Source: Limisphaera sp049537155 (GTDB lineage Bacteria; Verrucomicrobiota; Verrucomicrobiia; Limisphaerales; Limisphaeraceae). Taken from it: DNA of 64,000 bases. Every line of letters starts with the position of its first letter. Position 1 is the stretch's first letter. The notes under the pieces were generated by a model. That model ran no database searches and was not told where the DNA came from. It saw only the letters and a program-made list of their open reading frames with translations. The DNA lies in the NCBI RefSeq assembly GCF_049537155.1, contig NZ_JBMVQZ010000006.1, forward strand, positions 1-64,000, written 5' to 3'. Positions 62,325-64,000 of this stretch are shown here, in pieces. The translations under genes and the position numbers were made by a program.

Positions 62325-63038
62325 TCACCAAGGCATGTCCTCGTCCACATAGTTTCGCCGGTAAAAGTGTTTGACCTTCACAATGCTACACAGGAGAGCG
62401 CCGAAGACAAACCCGCCGATGTGGGCCCACCAGGCGATGCCCCCGGCCGCCTCAGGGTTGGACAACAAACTGAGCGTGCCGTTGAAGAATTGGAGGATGA
62501 ACCACCAGCCCAGGAAGATCACGGCCGGCACCACGAAATAGGGCCCAAGAAAGAACGGTGGGATCATCATTTCCACACGGGCACGTGGGAAGAGGCGGAA
62601 GTAGGCGCCCATGACGGCGGCGATGGCGCCGCTGGCGCCGATGGTGGGCACGGGCGAAGTGGCGTTGGTGTAGACATGGAGGAGGGCGGCCGCCACCCCG
62701 CCGGCCAGGTAAAACCAGAGGAACCGCAGGTGACCGAGGCGGTCCTCCACGTTGTCGCCGAACACCCACAGGGTCCACATGTTGCCGATCAGGTGGGTCC
62801 AGCCGCCGTGGAGGAACATGGAGGTCAAAAAGGGCAGGAGTTGTTCCTGCCAGTCGAAGAGGCGGGCGATTTCCGGGATGGTGTACCGGACCGGGACAAC
62901 GCCGTAGAGAAGGAGGAAATCGCCGAGATGGTGCCCGAGGCTGAGCTCCCAGAGGAACGCAACCGCATTGAGGGCGATGAGCAGCCGGGTCACGATCGGA
63001 TAGCGGCGGCTGGGGATGTCGTCTCGGAGGGGGAACAT
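62325..63038 (-). CDS. Rhomboid-family intramembrane serine protease
   Basis: The 237-residue protein has six membrane helices and the rhomboid active site: GASGAIAAVMG with S136, and WWAHIGGFVFG with the partner histidine at H206. The HGGWTHLIGNMWTLWVFG segment (residues 77-94) contains the oxyanion-supporting His/Asn. It is therefore likely active, cutting membrane-protein substrates that are unknown. It starts 25 bp after the cardiolipin-synthase-like gene. Confidence 0.94.
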   Translation of the reverse strand: MFPLRDDIPSRRYPIVTRLLIALNAVAFLWELSLGHHLGDFLLLYGVVPVRYTIPEIARLFDWQEQLLPFLTSMFLHGGWTHLIGNMWTLWVFGDNVEDRLGHLRFLWFYLAGGVAAALLHVYTNATSPVPTIGASGAIAAVMGAYFRLFPRARVEMMIPPFFLGPYFVVPAVIFLGWWFILQFFNGTLSLLSNPEAAGGIAWWAHIGGFVFGALLCSIVKVKHFYRRNYVDEDMPW

Positions 63039-63063
63039 GGACGGCTCCTTTGTGTTTGGTTTT

Positions 63064-64000
63064 TCAGAGGTACGGGGCGAAGAGGCGGGTGACGCCGTCC
63101 CGCAACTTCACGAGCAGCGGCCGGCCGTCCACTTCCGCCTTGGTCAGGGCCCGGGCGCCGGCCCGGGCATGGTCGAACAAGCGGGCCAGGCGGGTTCCGA
63201 GCCCGGAGTCGTAGCACTCCACGTTGAACTCGAAGTTCAGCCGGAGACTGCGGGCGTCCCAGTTGGCCGAGCCGAAGCAGGCCCATTGTTCGTCCACCAG
63301 GAGGAGTTTGCTGTGGTCGAAGGGCGGGGGACGCAGCCAGACGCGGCATCCGTGTTCCAGGACCTGCCAGATGTGGGCCATGCAGGCCCATTGCACAGAG
63401 GGATGATCGGACTTTTCCGGCAGGAGGATCTCGACCGAGACATCGCGCAAGGCTGCGGCGTTCAGCGCGGCCACCAGGGCCGGTTCGGGCAGGAAATAGG
63501 GTGTCCAGAGGCGGATGGAGCGGGTGGCGGCGTGGATGGCCCCGAGGAAGACCCAGCGCAACCGCTCCAGGTGCTCGTCCGGGCCGGCCTCGATCCCGCG
63601 GGCGGGAATGGTCCCGGCGGGTTCCGGGGCGACTTCCCAGGGAGGGCCTTCGAGTCGCTCGCCGGTGGTGAACAGCCAGTCTTCCTGGAACACCGACCAC
63701 AACTGGGCCACCACCGGTCCCTCCAGGCGGAAGTGCAGGTCTCGCTGGGCCTGGTCCGGTCGGTCCGGACACCAGTAGGGTCGGTGGATGTTCAGTCCGC
63801 CGGTGAAACCGATCTGTCCGTCCACGATCAGCAGCTTTCTGTGATTGCGCAGATGCGCCGCGTGGAGACGCGCCGGGACCAGTGGAGGATTGAACACCGC
63901 CACGGGCACGCCGGCGCGGAGGAGAGGTTTGTAGGCCGAACCCATGGCGAAGCGGACGTACACGTCATCGATCAGCACCCGCACTTGTACCCCCCGCCGC
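63064..64000 (-). CDS. Cardiolipin-synthase-like phospholipase D family protein (partial)
   Basis: The visible 312 codons are the C-terminal part; the frame continues past the right window edge. Two HKD motifs are present: HRKLLIVDGQIGFTGGLNI and HSKLLLVDEQWACFGSANWD, with the GSANWD end typical of bacterial cardiolipin synthases. The family transfers phosphatidyl groups to phosphatidylglycerol. The missing N-terminus would hold the membrane anchor. Confidence 0.88.
   Translation of the reverse strand, partial: RRGVQVRVLIDDVYVRFAMGSAYKPLLRAGVPVAVFNPPLVPARLHAAHLRNHRKLLIVDGQIGFTGGLNIHRPYWCPDRPDQAQRDLHFRLEGPVVAQLWSVFQEDWLFTTGERLEGPPWEVAPEPAGTIPARGIEAGPDEHLERLRWVFLGAIHAATRSIRLWTPYFLPEPALVAALNAAALRDVSVEILLPEKSDHPSVQWACMAHIWQVLEHGCRVWLRPPPFDHSKLLLVDEQWACFGSANWDARSLRLNFEFNVECYDSGLGTRLARLFDHARAGARALTKAEVDGRPLLVKLRDGVTRLFAPYL

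Overview
This is a 64 kb stretch of a high-GC bacterial chromosome whose coding third positions are almost always G or C. The gene content points to Verrucomicrobiota, probably Limisphaerales (Limisphaera/Pedosphaera relatives). The evidence is a Planctomycetes-Verrucomicrobia type microcompartment locus, two CTERM-sorted exported proteins, a GEVED-type secreted protein remnant, and an Alternative Complex III operon followed by cbb3-like genes. The lineage is an inference from family distribution; no rRNA or tRNA gene is present to settle it.

Layout: 0-1.6 kb holds an isolated cas1-cas2 pair on the minus strand with no effector genes and no recognisable CRISPR array in view; a 20-bp near-identical motif lies on each side of the pair. 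1.9-6.7 kb holds aroB, an unknown gene, rpsO and pnp. 7.2-12.8 kb is a minus-strand run with nadB, panC, an ECF sigma factor, argG and a DeoR regulator. 12.9-21.0 kb is the microcompartment operon: pduL, three BMC-H and three EutN-type (BMC-P) shell genes, an acetate-kinase-family gene, a CoA-acylating aldehyde dehydrogenase, a class II aldolase, and a last gene that looks like an undescribed aldolase-like cargo. 21-27.5 kb has PTS enzyme I, a flavin reductase, an RraA-like lipoprotein coupled to a split membrane/spermidine-synthase-like pair, and a CTERM protein with a good sigma-54 promoter. 28.3-38.4 kb has sufB, a TetR-RND efflux operon and rplM-rpsI. 39-43 kb is gene-poor, with a CHRD-domain PEP-CTERM protein and a frameshifted GEVED-type pseudogene. 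43.1-54.3 kb is a ten-gene respiratory operon: ActABCDEF, a small membrane protein, and CcoN/CcoO/CcoP-like genes. 54.3-64 kb has a SNF2-family helicase, MscS, fused OtsA-OtsB, a CbpM-like protein, a rhomboid protease and a cardiolipin-synthase-like gene cut by the window end.

How it works together: the microcompartment should receive a lactaldehyde-yielding sugar phosphate (fuculose- or rhamnulose-1-phosphate), cleave it with the aldolase, and pass lactaldehyde through the aldehyde dehydrogenase (acyl-CoA), PduL (acyl phosphate) and the kinase (acid plus ATP). No NADH-recycling dehydrogenase is in the locus. The respiratory operon would oxidise quinol through ACIII and pass electrons to cytochrome c.

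The most unusual observation is in that operon. The CcoN-like subunit keeps the fold signature and order of cbb3 subunit I, but the histidines expected to bind low-spin heme, high-spin heme and CuB are replaced. Its partner CcoO-like protein carries an inserted segment resembling the ribosomal L7/L12 C-terminal domain. Together they look like a non-catalytic, oxidase-derived module added to ACIII.
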